From contig NZ_FOGH01000025.1 of the NCBI RefSeq assembly GCF_900111165.1, positions 1-35,791 on the forward strand: a DNA stretch of 35,791 bases. The letters run 5' to 3'. This document shows, in pieces, positions 18,691 to 26,827 of the stretch (its first letter is position 1; every line of letters starts with the position of its first letter). The position numbers and the translations under genes were made by a program. The notes beneath the pieces were generated by a model, which worked only from the letters and a program-made list of their open reading frames with translations, was not told the DNA's origin and made no database searches. The stretch comes from Nitrosomonas sp. Nm51 (lineage in GTDB: Bacteria > Pseudomonadota > Gammaproteobacteria > Burkholderiales > Nitrosomonadaceae).

Positions 18691-19749
18691 TTATCGTTTA
18701 AACAACAATTCATCCGAAATAGCGGTGTCCGGAAGCTGTCGCGACGCGGCATTGAACAGCCGGTTCAATATCCAGTCGTTGCCGGCAAAAATACTGGTGG
18801 TCAAAACCGTAGCCTTGACTGTATTGCGTGTGATCTTGACCTGTTGTCCGTCATTGAAATTGCGGTGCCGGTTAATGTTCTTCAGCGTCAGAATTGCCAT
18901 GCCAAGCGCCCATAGGCAGAATCTGCGGATGCCTTTCTCATGCGCTGGAATCAGGCAGGTATAGGTCAGTGCGCTACACAAATGTTTTTTGGCAACACCG
19001 ATCAGTTCAGCCAGTCCTTCCTGAAAACCGGGGTTTGATTCGCCAGGCTGTAATTTTTTTAAAATAACGCCTTTATCCAAAAAAATATCCTGCGGCAGCC
19101 AGCAAGCGCCGCGTTTTCTGTCATCCCAGATGTCCTTGAGTATATTGGTCATCTGCAGGCCCTGGCCAAACGAGACGGACAGTTTCATCAATTCTGGCTT
19201 GTTGCGATTGATTTGCGGCGAATAATCGCAGAACAGCTCGGTCAGCATTTCTCCGACAACGCCTGCAACGTAGTAACAATACAGATTCATCGCAGGCAAA
19301 TCCTTGAGTCCGTCAAGTGTCTCGGTATCCTGATAATCCGCCATGCCACAGCTCATAATCCGTACGCAGCGCTCGAGTGCTTGGCGTTGAACCGGATTAA
19401 AACTGTGCGTGATGCGGATCACAGCAGGTGTATGTTTGATCAAATCCTGCTCTGCCGGGATGGTATGATTCGAGAGCAATGGATATAGCTCATTGACAAA
19501 CTGCTCTGCAGCAATATCACCGCAGACAACTTTTGAAAACATGTCGGACAAGTATCGTGTCTGTTCCGATGTCAGCGCGTTGTCATCTTCGATGGTGTCC
19601 GTAATCCTGCAGAGCAGATAGGCGTTGCCGATTACTTGCCGGAGCGCTTTGGGCAACTGGGGGATTGTCAGCGCAAAGGTGCGCGAGACGCCATTTAATA
19701 TGTCATCCTGGTATTGAGCGTCATCCAGAGTCGGCGGTTGACTGATCAT
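18691..19749 (-). CDS. Squalene synthase (farnesyl-diphosphate farnesyltransferase type)
   Basis: The enzyme joins two farnesyl diphosphates to make squalene, the hopanoid precursor. Two aspartate-rich Mg-diphosphate motifs are present: DTIEDD in YLLCRITDTIEDD and DIWDD in TNILKDIWDDRKRGACWLPQ. The N-terminal VSRTFALTIPQLP and C-terminal RRFCLWALGMAILTLKNI stretches look more like the single-step squalene synthase family than HpnC or HpnD. The length of about 352 residues from ATG 19749 is normal; an upstream in-frame GTG at 19776 would add nine residues, and neither start has a clear Shine-Dalgarno. It lies between lysA (52-bp gap) and hpnA (59-bp gap), so it is likely transcribed with both. 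A phytoene synthase role is the alternative, but no carotenoid genes are seen. Confidence 0.8.
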   Translation of the reverse strand: MISQPPTLDDAQYQDDILNGVSRTFALTIPQLPKALRQVIGNAYLLCRITDTIEDDNALTSEQTRYLSDMFSKVVCGDIAAEQFVNELYPLLSNHTIPAEQDLIKHTPAVIRITHSFNPVQRQALERCVRIMSCGMADYQDTETLDGLKDLPAMNLYCYYVAGVVGEMLTELFCDYSPQINRNKPELMKLSVSFGQGLQMTNILKDIWDDRKRGACWLPQDIFLDKGVILKKLQPGESNPGFQEGLAELIGVAKKHLCSALTYTCLIPAHEKGIRRFCLWALGMAILTLKNINRHRNFNDGQQVKITRNTVKATVLTTSIFAGNDWILNRLFNAASRQLPDTAISDELLFKR

Positions 19750-19801
19750 AACGGGCTTGTAAAACGGAAAAACCACATATTGCTTTAATAACAGCCGTTA
19801 T

Positions 19802-21058
19802 TTATGACGGCAGAATGGCCTCCGATGCAATCAGTTGATCGATAGTTTCCCGTGCCCTGACCAGATGAACCGTTTGCCCATCAACCATGACCTCGGCAGC
19901 GCGCGGACGGCTGTTATAATTGGAACTCATGCTCATGCCGTAGGCGCCGGCTGACATGACAGCGAGCAGATCGCCGGCTTCAAGATGCAGTTTACGGTCA
20001 TGCCCCAGAAAGTCGCCCGTTTCACAGACCGGACCGACAATTTGATAATTACATGTGCCGCCTTTTCTTTTATTGATCGGCAGAATCTGATGGTAGGCTT
20101 TGTACAAGGACGGGCGCATCAGGTCGTTCATGGCTGCATCGACAATCGCGAAATGACGCTCAGGGGTATGTTTGATATAAGCCGTCCGGGTTAAAAGCAG
20201 ACCTGCATTGCCTATCAGTGAACGGCCGGGTTCAATGACCAAGCGTAATTTGATCGGGCCGAGTGTTTTGCGCAATGCCGTAACATAATCCTGAATCGAA
20301 GGTAGCGCCTCATTTGTGTAACGTATCCCTAAACCACCGCCAAGATCCAGGTGAGTGATCTGCAGATTGTGTGATTGCAGCCGTTGCAACAGACTCACCA
20401 GTCTTTCTCCGGCTTGCACGAATGGACCCAGTTCGGTCAACTGCGAGCCAATATGGCAATCCAGGCCGGTAAACCGGATATGCGGGAAAATATCCGTCGA
20501 CAAGTAAATATGCTCGGCCTCCTCAATCGGAATGCCGAATTTGTTTTCTTTCAACCCGGTTGAGATGTAAGGGTGCGTTCTGGCATCAACATCAGGGTTA
20601 ACGCGCAGACTGACGGGAGCTGTTTTATTCATTGCCGCTGCAATCTGATTGAGCAATTGCAGCTCTCCAATGGATTCGACGTTAAAACAGAGTATATCTG
20701 CGGCCAAGGCCATGCGCATTTCGTCCGCAAGCTTGCCTACGCCGGAGAATACAATTTTATGCGGATCCCCTCCGGCTTTTATAACCCGTTGCAGCTCACC
20801 TCCCGAAACGATATCAAATCCACTGCCCAGCTTTGCGAGCAGGTTGAGAATGGCGAGATTGGAGTTGGCTTTTGCTGCATAGCAGATTAAATAATCATCA
20901 TCTGCAAAAGCCTGCTGAAACTCCTGGTAGGTTGCTGCCATTGCAGCGCGGGAATAGACGTAGCAGGGCGTGCCGAATTTTTGAGCGATAGTTTCCAGCG
21001 GCACCTGTTCAGCGTGCAGGGTATCCTGGCGATATTCAAATTGAGGAAAATTACTCAT
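19802..21058 (-). CDS. lysA: Diaminopimelate decarboxylase
   Basis: This PLP enzyme converts meso-diaminopimelate to L-lysine, the last step of lysine biosynthesis. Its 418 residues form an alanine-racemase-like barrel with the PLP lysine in CYAAKANSN, the GGELQRVIKAG segment, a glycine loop GGGLGIRY and EPGRSL, followed by a C-terminal beta domain with the active-site PVCETGDFLG. ATG 21058 overlaps the stop codon of lptM in an ATGA junction. The lptM-lysA pair is a common proteobacterial arrangement. Confidence 0.96.
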   Translation of the reverse strand: MSNFPQFEYRQDTLHAEQVPLETIAQKFGTPCYVYSRAAMAATYQEFQQAFADDDYLICYAAKANSNLAILNLLAKLGSGFDIVSGGELQRVIKAGGDPHKIVFSGVGKLADEMRMALAADILCFNVESIGELQLLNQIAAAMNKTAPVSLRVNPDVDARTHPYISTGLKENKFGIPIEEAEHIYLSTDIFPHIRFTGLDCHIGSQLTELGPFVQAGERLVSLLQRLQSHNLQITHLDLGGGLGIRYTNEALPSIQDYVTALRKTLGPIKLRLVIEPGRSLIGNAGLLLTRTAYIKHTPERHFAIVDAAMNDLMRPSLYKAYHQILPINKRKGGTCNYQIVGPVCETGDFLGHDRKLHLEAGDLLAVMSAGAYGMSMSSNYNSRPRAAEVMVDGQTVHLVRARETIDQLIASEAILPS

Positions 21059-21234
21059 TCTTCAGTGTCATCTTTGATGGTGGCGGCCGCAGGCGGTGTC
21101 GTCGGTGACATGGTAATTGGCTGTGCCTCGCTTTCCGGCAGATAAAGCGGACCTTTATTGCCACAGGCTGTTAAAACGATTAATGTCATGATTGAACAGG
21201 TCATGATAAAAATTAAATACATCAATTTATGCAC
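21055..21234 (-). CDS. lptM: LptM/YifL-type small outer-membrane lipoprotein
   Basis: This 59-residue ORF is short and easily missed. From GTG 21234 it reads MHKLMYLIFIMTCSIMTLIV, then the lipobox LTAC and the family signature CGNKGPLYLPES, then a Pro/Ala-rich tail ending KDDTEE. The signal peptide and lipobox predict an outer-membrane lipoprotein. LptM is known to assist LptD maturation in the LPS transport machine. The GTG is chosen because GGAGA (21241-21245, read on the minus strand) stands 6 nt upstream; the ATG at 21222 is 18 nt away and less well placed. Its TGA overlaps the lysA ATG. Confidence 0.88.
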   Translation of the reverse strand: MHKLMYLIFIMTCSIMTLIVLTACGNKGPLYLPESEAQPITMSPTTPPAAATIKDDTEE

Positions 21235-21354
21235 AAACGTTCTCCATTAAAATTGCAAGTACGGGATACTACCATAAAGGCGGTGATATATCGGCCAGAC
21301 CATTGCTTTTGGCCAAAACAGGGTGAATAAGGGTGGTTTGTGCATTCCGGCTGT

Positions 21355-21963
21355 TCATATCGTTTTTAATTCTGTTTGCATCCATTCAACCAGCGCATCG
21401 ACCAGTTCGTTGCTGGCAATGGAAAAAGCCTCAACCGCACCGGCAGCATCGGCTGTAGGCGCCTTTTGTCTGGCGCTGAAAGTTTTTTGCGCGATCAGGC
21501 GGTGTGTGTTGCTAACCAGACTTGTACGAAAGCGGATAATGACGTGGCTGTCATTCAGGGTGTCGAAAATCTGGGAAAATTCTTCAAGCTCAATATGCAG
21601 CTCATTATCGGCAATAGCCACGCCGCTGTCTTCGACAACCAGGTGGCGTGTGGTGCCGGCAATTTTATTTTTGATTTGTTGCGTTAACAGAAACGCGGGT
21701 GGTGAAGACCAGCGGCTGTTGGCATAGGTATAGGATTGTGACCGGTTGTAATAATTGAGCCGGTAATGTATCGACCGTGTATCGAGCCATAACGGCGCGG
21801 AAACAGTCGCAACAAGTATCTTGCGGCCGTCCTTGCCGGTCTGCCGGACCGATGGATCCGTCCCGGCAGCGAAATTGTAAGTGGCTATGTTTTTATTGGT
21901 TTCCGGTATTATCGTACATCCAGAAATAAACAGTATCCCCACGATTAAAGTGAACTTTTTCAT
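21355..21963 (-). CDS. ABC-type transport auxiliary lipoprotein (PqiC-like)
   Basis: The 202-residue product has a lipoprotein signal peptide, MKKFTLIVGILFISGC, with a lipobox ISGC and Cys 16 as the lipidated residue. The body fits the auxiliary lipoprotein family that goes with MCE transporters (PqiC/DUF330-like): an early beta region KILVATVSAPLWLDTRSIHYR, then W-SSPPAFLLTQQI, and a C-terminal helix ending NELVDALVEWMQTEL. It would act at the inner face of the outer membrane as partner of the MCE protein. It is the last gene of the four-gene lipid transport operon, 12 bp after the MCE gene. Confidence 0.8.
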   Translation of the reverse strand: MKKFTLIVGILFISGCTIIPETNKNIATYNFAAGTDPSVRQTGKDGRKILVATVSAPLWLDTRSIHYRLNYYNRSQSYTYANSRWSSPPAFLLTQQIKNKIAGTTRHLVVEDSGVAIADNELHIELEEFSQIFDTLNDSHVIIRFRTSLVSNTHRLIAQKTFSARQKAPTADAAGAVEAFSIASNELVDALVEWMQTELKTI

Positions 21964-21975
21964 TAGACAATCTCT

Positions 21976-22863
21976 TTAAGGCGCGGCAAAGCCATCTTCG
22001 CCGGGGCCCGGCTGAGACGGCGGCCGCCCGAATATAAGCATTTGCGGATTTTCATCCAGCTGCTGCAAGACGCGGTCAAGATTCTGTGAATTGCGTACCA
22101 GTCCGTTGCTGATCTTGCGCAGTTCAGGAATGGTAGCTACCATTTCCTGCGCGCTGGTGGACAGGTTGTCAATGATGCCGCCCTGTTGATTAACGCTGCG
22201 AATTGACTGATTGATTTCAAACAGCAATTCATCAAGATGTTTTACCAGTACACCGGATTTCGTTGTTAAATGCGTCATTGAATCGAGCATCGGCTGCAGG
22301 TCACCGGTGACGTTGTTGAAATTATGCGTGGCCATATCGATGTTTTTTAGAATGCGGGCGATGCGTTTCTGATTTTCGTCGTCGAGTAGCTGATGCACTT
22401 GAATAATCAATTCATTGACATTATTCAGTATATTCTGGCCGTATCCGGTTACTTCATCAAGCAGCGACGGGTGCATCGGAATACGCATATCTTCCGACAG
22501 AATTTCGTTAGAAATAACGGATTTATTTCTGAGCTGGATATAGGCCAGGCCGGTAATTCCCTGATAACCCAGCTGTGCGTAGATATTTTGGGGCAATTGA
22601 ATATTGCCGTCGATAGCGATATCGATCAGAATCTGATGCATGTTTTCCGGGTCGAAATAAATCCGGTTAACCTTGCCAATATTTACGCCGCGGTAATAGA
22701 CTGAGGCCTGCGCGCTTAATCCGGTTACCGATTCTTTTGAAACAACCTGGTACTGGTCATGCTCGATGGAATCGCCTTTAAACCATTCGGCCACGATAAT
22801 TAATGCGATTCCAAGACCGATAACGAACAGTCCCGCTATGAGGGCATGGGCCCGGTTTTCCAT
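21976..22863 (-). CDS. MCE/MlaD-family substrate-binding protein
   Basis: The 295-residue protein has one N-terminal membrane helix (ALIAGLFVIGLGIALIIVAE, about 7-27) and a single MCE domain (about 40-120), including VTGLSAQASVYYRGVNIGKV and GYQGITGLAYIQL. A long helical region (about 140-270) with heptad-like hydrophobics follows, and a Pro/Gly-rich end. MlaD-type proteins form hexameric rings in the periplasm that carry phospholipids or other lipids. The extended C-terminal helices may form a needle or tube, as described for PqiB- and LetB-related proteins; that is inference. Its start overlaps the ATPase gene by 28 bp. Confidence 0.88.
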   Translation of the reverse strand: MENRAHALIAGLFVIGLGIALIIVAEWFKGDSIEHDQYQVVSKESVTGLSAQASVYYRGVNIGKVNRIYFDPENMHQILIDIAIDGNIQLPQNIYAQLGYQGITGLAYIQLRNKSVISNEILSEDMRIPMHPSLLDEVTGYGQNILNNVNELIIQVHQLLDDENQKRIARILKNIDMATHNFNNVTGDLQPMLDSMTHLTTKSGVLVKHLDELLFEINQSIRSVNQQGGIIDNLSTSAQEMVATIPELRKISNGLVRNSQNLDRVLQQLDENPQMLIFGRPPSQPGPGEDGFAAP

Positions 22864-23642
22864 GATAGCTCCCTATTGTCGGTATGTTGAAATTTTTTCT
22901 TTACATTTTTAAAAAAACTTTCCACAAACGGGTGTGGGTGATTGCACACTTGATCAAGTGTTCCTGTCGCGATGACCTTTTTATCGGCCAGAACCGCAAT
23001 GCGGTCGGACAAGCTCACTAACGTATCGATGTCATGCGTCACCATGACGATGGTTAAATCCAGTTCTTTGCGCATATCCAGAATCAGCCGTACGAAGCTT
23101 TCGCTTAATTCAGGATCCAGCCCCGCGGTCGGTTCATCCAGAAACAGCAATTCCGGATCGAGCGCCAATGCGCGCGCCAGAGAGACACGTTTAATCATGC
23201 CGCCGGATAGATTTGCCGGCATCTTATAAGCATGTTCCGGTTCAATGGCGACCATATTCAATTTGATCATAACCAGATCGTAGATGACCTGTTCGTCGAG
23301 TGTACGCAGCTCACGCAGTGGTAAAGCAATATTGTCATAGACTGTTAAAGCGCTGAATAATGCGCCCTGTTGAAATAATACACCGGTCCGGTTGCGAATG
23401 TTTTTAGGCAGGGAAAAATCACGATTATAACGTGATTTGCCGAAAATTTTGACCTGTCCTTTCGCGGGTTGTTCAAGGCCCAGCATCTGGCGTAGCAGCG
23501 TGGTCTTGCCGCTGCCCGAGCCGCCGACAAGCGTCAGCACTTCACCTTTTTCGACATTCAAATACAAGTCCTGATGAACGATGTGGTGACCGAACCGTGT
23601 GTCCAGTCCATCGATTTCAATAATATGCGGCGAATGCTCCAT
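22836..23642 (-). CDS. MlaF-type ABC transporter ATP-binding protein
   Basis: The 268-residue cytoplasmic ATPase drives the MCE lipid transporter. Motifs seen are Walker A GGSGSGKTT (about 38-46), the Q-loop region GVLFQQGALFSALTVYDN, signature LSGGMIKR (note M in place of the usual Q), Walker B LLFLDEPTAGLDP and H-loop VTHD. The LSGGM signature and GALFSALTV are typical of the Mla/Ttg2A subgroup. It lies 8 bp after the permease gene and overlaps the MCE gene. Confidence 0.92.
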   Translation of the reverse strand: MEHSPHIIEIDGLDTRFGHHIVHQDLYLNVEKGEVLTLVGGSGSGKTTLLRQMLGLEQPAKGQVKIFGKSRYNRDFSLPKNIRNRTGVLFQQGALFSALTVYDNIALPLRELRTLDEQVIYDLVMIKLNMVAIEPEHAYKMPANLSGGMIKRVSLARALALDPELLFLDEPTAGLDPELSESFVRLILDMRKELDLTIVMVTHDIDTLVSLSDRIAVLADKKVIATGTLDQVCNHPHPFVESFFKNVKKKFQHTDNRELSWKTGPMPS

Positions 23643-23650
23643 ACGACAGC

Positions 23651-24790
23651 TTATATGATACCGACATCCGAAAAGACAACTGCGAAAATCGCATCGATAA
23701 TGATTACAACCGTGATAGATGTCACCACCGATGTTGTCGTGCCTTCGCCGAGACTTTCGGTATTTGGTTTAACTCTGAGACCGAAGTGACACGCGATGAC
23801 GGCAATTACCATGCCGCACACGATCCCTTTTCCAAGGCCAAGCCACAAATTGGCCACCGGTACGGCGTCGGGTATAGAATAAATGAAATAGTAATAATTC
23901 AGTCCGAGCTGAATTTCAGCGGCGATAATGCCACCCAGCAGCGCGATGGCGCTGGTCCATAATACCAATAACGGCATGGCAAGACCTAGGCCGATAATTT
24001 TAGGAAAGATCAGTCGTTGGCTCTGGGAAATACCCATAACAGTAAGTGCGTCCAGTTCCTGGGTAACGCGCATTACGCCCAGTTGCGCGGTCATCGAAGA
24101 ACCGGATCGGCCTGCGACGAGAATGGCGGCCAGCAAGGGGCCGAGTTCGCGGATAATACTGATGCCGAGGATATTGACGATAAAAATATCAGCGCCGAAC
24201 ATCTGCAATTGTTCCGAAGACAGATAGCTCAGTACAATTCCGATTAAAAAGCCGACCAGCGCCGTTATGCCCAGCGCCTGTGCACCGGTGCGAAACAGAT
24301 TGGCAGAAATTTCGCGCCAGGGTATATGTGCCGGATTTCGCAGAAAAAACACGCAGTCGAGCAATAACTGGCCAATGATTCTGACTACGCCAGTCAAATT
24401 ATCCCATAACAGCATAGCCTGTTTACCGATGGCGTAGACAGGCCGCATCCAACGCATTTGTTCGGATTCGGGCGTCTGCGTTGGCAGATGCTCAATACGT
24501 TTAAGCATCTTATCGTGCTCGTCACGCAGGATGAGTTGAGATGGGCGTTGCGCATTCCAGGCTTTCCATAACATGATGATACCTGCATTGTCCATATGTT
24601 GAATATCACGCATGTCCCAACACAAATCCGGATTCTTTGCGAGTTCGGTGAGTTCAGCCGAGAGGTTTTTGAATCGTTCGTTTAGTGCGGCCAGGGTGAA
24701 ATCTCCGATCAAAATAATGCGGTCCGAGCCGCCGTCATTAACGAGTTGATACCAGCCTGTATTGGGGTTTTGTTCGTTTGTTGGCTTCAA
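23651..24790 (-). CDS. MlaE-type permease with an N-terminal STAS (MlaB-like) domain
   Basis: The 379-residue protein has two parts. Residues 1 to about 110 form a soluble STAS-like domain (DRIILIGDFTLAALNERF and DMRDIQHMDNAGIIMLWKAW), the role filled by separate MlaB in E. coli. Residues about 140-379 form the MlaE permease with about five to six membrane segments and the family core IIRELGPLLAAILVAGRSGS and TAQLGVMRVTQELDAL. The start is TTG 24790: it is the only in-frame start at the right place, with a GGCGG stretch 9 nt upstream. It is the first gene of the operon, so the order is permease-ATPase-MCE-lipoprotein. Inner-membrane location. Confidence 0.9.
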   Translation of the reverse strand: MKPTNEQNPNTGWYQLVNDGGSDRIILIGDFTLAALNERFKNLSAELTELAKNPDLCWDMRDIQHMDNAGIIMLWKAWNAQRPSQLILRDEHDKMLKRIEHLPTQTPESEQMRWMRPVYAIGKQAMLLWDNLTGVVRIIGQLLLDCVFFLRNPAHIPWREISANLFRTGAQALGITALVGFLIGIVLSYLSSEQLQMFGADIFIVNILGISIIRELGPLLAAILVAGRSGSSMTAQLGVMRVTQELDALTVMGISQSQRLIFPKIIGLGLAMPLLVLWTSAIALLGGIIAAEIQLGLNYYYFIYSIPDAVPVANLWLGLGKGIVCGMVIAVIACHFGLRVKPNTESLGEGTTTSVVTSITVVIIIDAIFAVVFSDVGII

Positions 24791-24926
24791 ATTGATTGTC
24801 CGCCTGCCTCCGGATGTGTCAGATCAAGGTAATAAATGCAAGCTGTCTACGAATTGCAGTCAATCAGCTGGTCTGCACATTATGGCGGGGTCATGGAGAA
24901 AAGTAAATTTCTGCGGAAATAACACG

Positions 24927-26312
24927 CTATCGTGCACGTGCCACATCCGTGCGTGCAGTCAAGGCCGGGCTGGACTCGAAATATTTCTTAATGCCGCCAA
25001 AAATCGCATGCGCCATTTTTTGTTGATAGGATTTGTTTTTAAGTTTTTTTTCTTCACTGGGATTAGTGATGAAAGCTGTTTCAACCAGTATGGAAGGAAT
25101 ATCCGGTGATTTGAGTACAACGAAACCCGCCTGTTCGACGGTTTTCTTATGCAACCGGTTGATCTGTCCGAGTTCGTTGAGAACGAATTCAGCCACTTTG
25201 ACACTGTCAATAATTGTGGCGCTCATTGACAAGTCCAATATGATTTCACGCATATTGCCTGTTTTTTCGGCAATATCCACGCCGCCGATCAGATTGCCGT
25301 CCACACTGTTTTCTTTCTGCGCCAGCCAGCTTGCCGTGGTCGATGTCGCGCCGTGCTCCGACAATGTGTACACCGACGAGCCATGCGCATGCGGCCGCGG
25401 GCTGCCATCCGCATGAATGGAAATAAACAGGTCGGCATTATGCTTGCGTGCAATTGCCTGTCTGCGCTTGAGTGGAAGATCAAAATCGCCGTCGCGTGTT
25501 AAGATTGCACGCATGTGCGGTTCTTTGTCTATGACGGTTTTAAGCTTGCGCGAGATCGCCAGCGTAATATCCTTCTCCCGGGCGCCGCCGCCGCCCACTG
25601 CGCCGGGATCCTTGCCGCCATGGCCGGGATCGACCGCAACAATGATGACTCTGGGTGGCGCTGGTTTGTGGTACTGTGCCACATGATAACTTTTAGGCAG
25701 TGGATTGACTCCATGGCCATCCGGCCGGGCCGGCTTTTTTTTCAATAGCGAAGCAACCAGATCGCCGAGTCTGTCTTCTGCGTCTTCTTCAAATTGAATC
25801 GCCGCAGTGATGTTTGCATTATTTGTTGCGCTCTCTGCGATGGCGGCTTTGTCCGGGTAATAGATATCCAGCACCAACCGGTAGCCATGCTGATCATCGG
25901 ACTCCAGTATAAAAGTGCGTGGAACAACTTCAACTTTAAGATCAAATACCAAGCGGACAATATGCGGCTTGAACTGTCCGAAGCGGATTTTTTCAATGAA
26001 CGGGTTTGCCGGATCGAGTTTTGCAGGTATCGCCTTGATCACCTGATTTAGCGTTGCATTTATCAGATCGACCACAACCCGTCCGGGATGTTTTAACATG
26101 CTCAGTTCATACTGAATGGGCTGGTGTGATTCCAGTGTAATGCGCGAGTAATGGTCAGACAGGCCCATTCTGGCTGAAGTAATAATGGTTTCCGCTGCCA
26201 GTGCGGATTTGCTATTTAAAGTAAATAAACAGAGCAGCAAGACCGGCAGTATCAGTATGCGCGGCCATTGCCGCACCTTGCGGTCAGTTGCGCGAGCAGA
26301 TGAAGAGCGCAT
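24927..26312 (-). CDS. N-acetylmuramoyl-L-alanine amidase (AmiB/AmiC type)
   Basis: The periplasmic zinc amidase cleaves peptidoglycan crosslink stems to separate daughter cells. From ATG 26312 it has 461 residues: a signal peptide (about 1-40, core ILILPVLLLCLFTL then ALAAE), an AMIN septum-targeting domain (about 42-145, with SARMGLSDHYSRITLESHQ), a linker, and an Amidase_3 domain (about 220-445) with zinc ligands in VDPGHGGKDPGA, the AREKDITL glutamate, SIHADGS and the catalytic LVETAFITNPSEE. An earlier in-frame ATG at 26363 would overlap tsaE by 40 bp. ATG 26312 lies 11 bp after the tsaE stop and keeps a normal signal peptide, so it is preferred. tsaE followed by an ami gene is a conserved pair. 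Confidence 0.92.
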   Translation of the reverse strand: MRSSSARATDRKVRQWPRILILPVLLLCLFTLNSKSALAAETIITSARMGLSDHYSRITLESHQPIQYELSMLKHPGRVVVDLINATLNQVIKAIPAKLDPANPFIEKIRFGQFKPHIVRLVFDLKVEVVPRTFILESDDQHGYRLVLDIYYPDKAAIAESATNNANITAAIQFEEDAEDRLGDLVASLLKKKPARPDGHGVNPLPKSYHVAQYHKPAPPRVIIVAVDPGHGGKDPGAVGGGGAREKDITLAISRKLKTVIDKEPHMRAILTRDGDFDLPLKRRQAIARKHNADLFISIHADGSPRPHAHGSSVYTLSEHGATSTTASWLAQKENSVDGNLIGGVDIAEKTGNMREIILDLSMSATIIDSVKVAEFVLNELGQINRLHKKTVEQAGFVVLKSPDIPSILVETAFITNPSEEKKLKNKSYQQKMAHAIFGGIKKYFESSPALTARTDVARAR

Positions 26313-26323
26313 GAAAACCGCCG

Positions 26324-26827
26324 TCAATGCGGGAATTCTGTATCTGGCCAATGTTGCAAACATTGTTCTCCTGCTTCCGTATCAGCGTGAATGATGATAT
26401 TCCGGCCGGATTCGAGTATTTGAATATCAATCCGCAAATCGGCTGCGGGCAGTAAACCAGCTGCCTTTTCCGGCCACTCAATCAGGCAGACTGAACCAGT
26501 GTTGAAATAATCCCGGAACCCTGCCTCTTCCCATTCATAAGGATCGTTGAATCGATATAAATCAAAGTGATAAAAGTATAACCTAGAAATTTTATAGATT
26601 TCAACTAAATTATACGTTGGACTTTTGACCGTATGCTGATAGCCGAGTCCATGTAAAATGCCGCGTACCAGCGTAGTTTTCCCGGCACCCAGGTCTCCGT
26701 TCAGGAAAATAACCAGATCTGGCTTGATAATGGCAGCTATTTTTTTTCCGATAGCCAATGTCGCTGCCTCATCGGCAAGGTAAAATGAAGAATTTGATTT
26801 TGAGTTGGAATCATGGATACGGCGCAA
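26324..26827 (-). CDS. tsaE: tRNA threonylcarbamoyladenosine biosynthesis ATPase TsaE
   Basis: TsaE is the ATPase that works with TsaB and TsaD to make t6A37 in ANN-decoding tRNAs. The 167 residues include Walker A GDLGAGKTT, the switch-like VKSPTYNLVE, FYHFDLYRF and LIEWPEKAAGLLP. The only canonical start before the conserved LADEAATL segment is TTG at 26827, and it has an excellent AGGAGG Shine-Dalgarno with 7-nt spacing (26835-26840, minus strand). That Shine-Dalgarno and the first codons lie inside the beginning of queG on the other strand, so the two coding regions overlap by 15 bp head to head. It is followed closely by the amidase gene. Confidence 0.93.
   Translation of the reverse strand: MRRIHDSNSKSNSSFYLADEAATLAIGKKIAAIIKPDLVIFLNGDLGAGKTTLVRGILHGLGYQHTVKSPTYNLVEIYKISRLYFYHFDLYRFNDPYEWEEAGFRDYFNTGSVCLIEWPEKAAGLLPAADLRIDIQILESGRNIIIHADTEAGEQCLQHWPDTEFPH

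Noticed and set aside
21307..21318. Perfect palindrome TTTTGGCCAAAA between lptM and the PqiC-like gene
   Set aside because: It is short and of simple composition, with no promoter beside it; symmetry of this size can arise by chance.
24017..24247. Plus-strand ORFs inside the MlaE permease, MCE and other minus-strand genes
   Set aside because: They are opposite-strand shadows of well-supported genes and have no family signatures of their own.
26363..26363. Upstream ATG 26363 as the amidase start
   Set aside because: It would overlap tsaE by 40 bp and put a long charged stretch before the signal peptide; ATG 26312 fits better.
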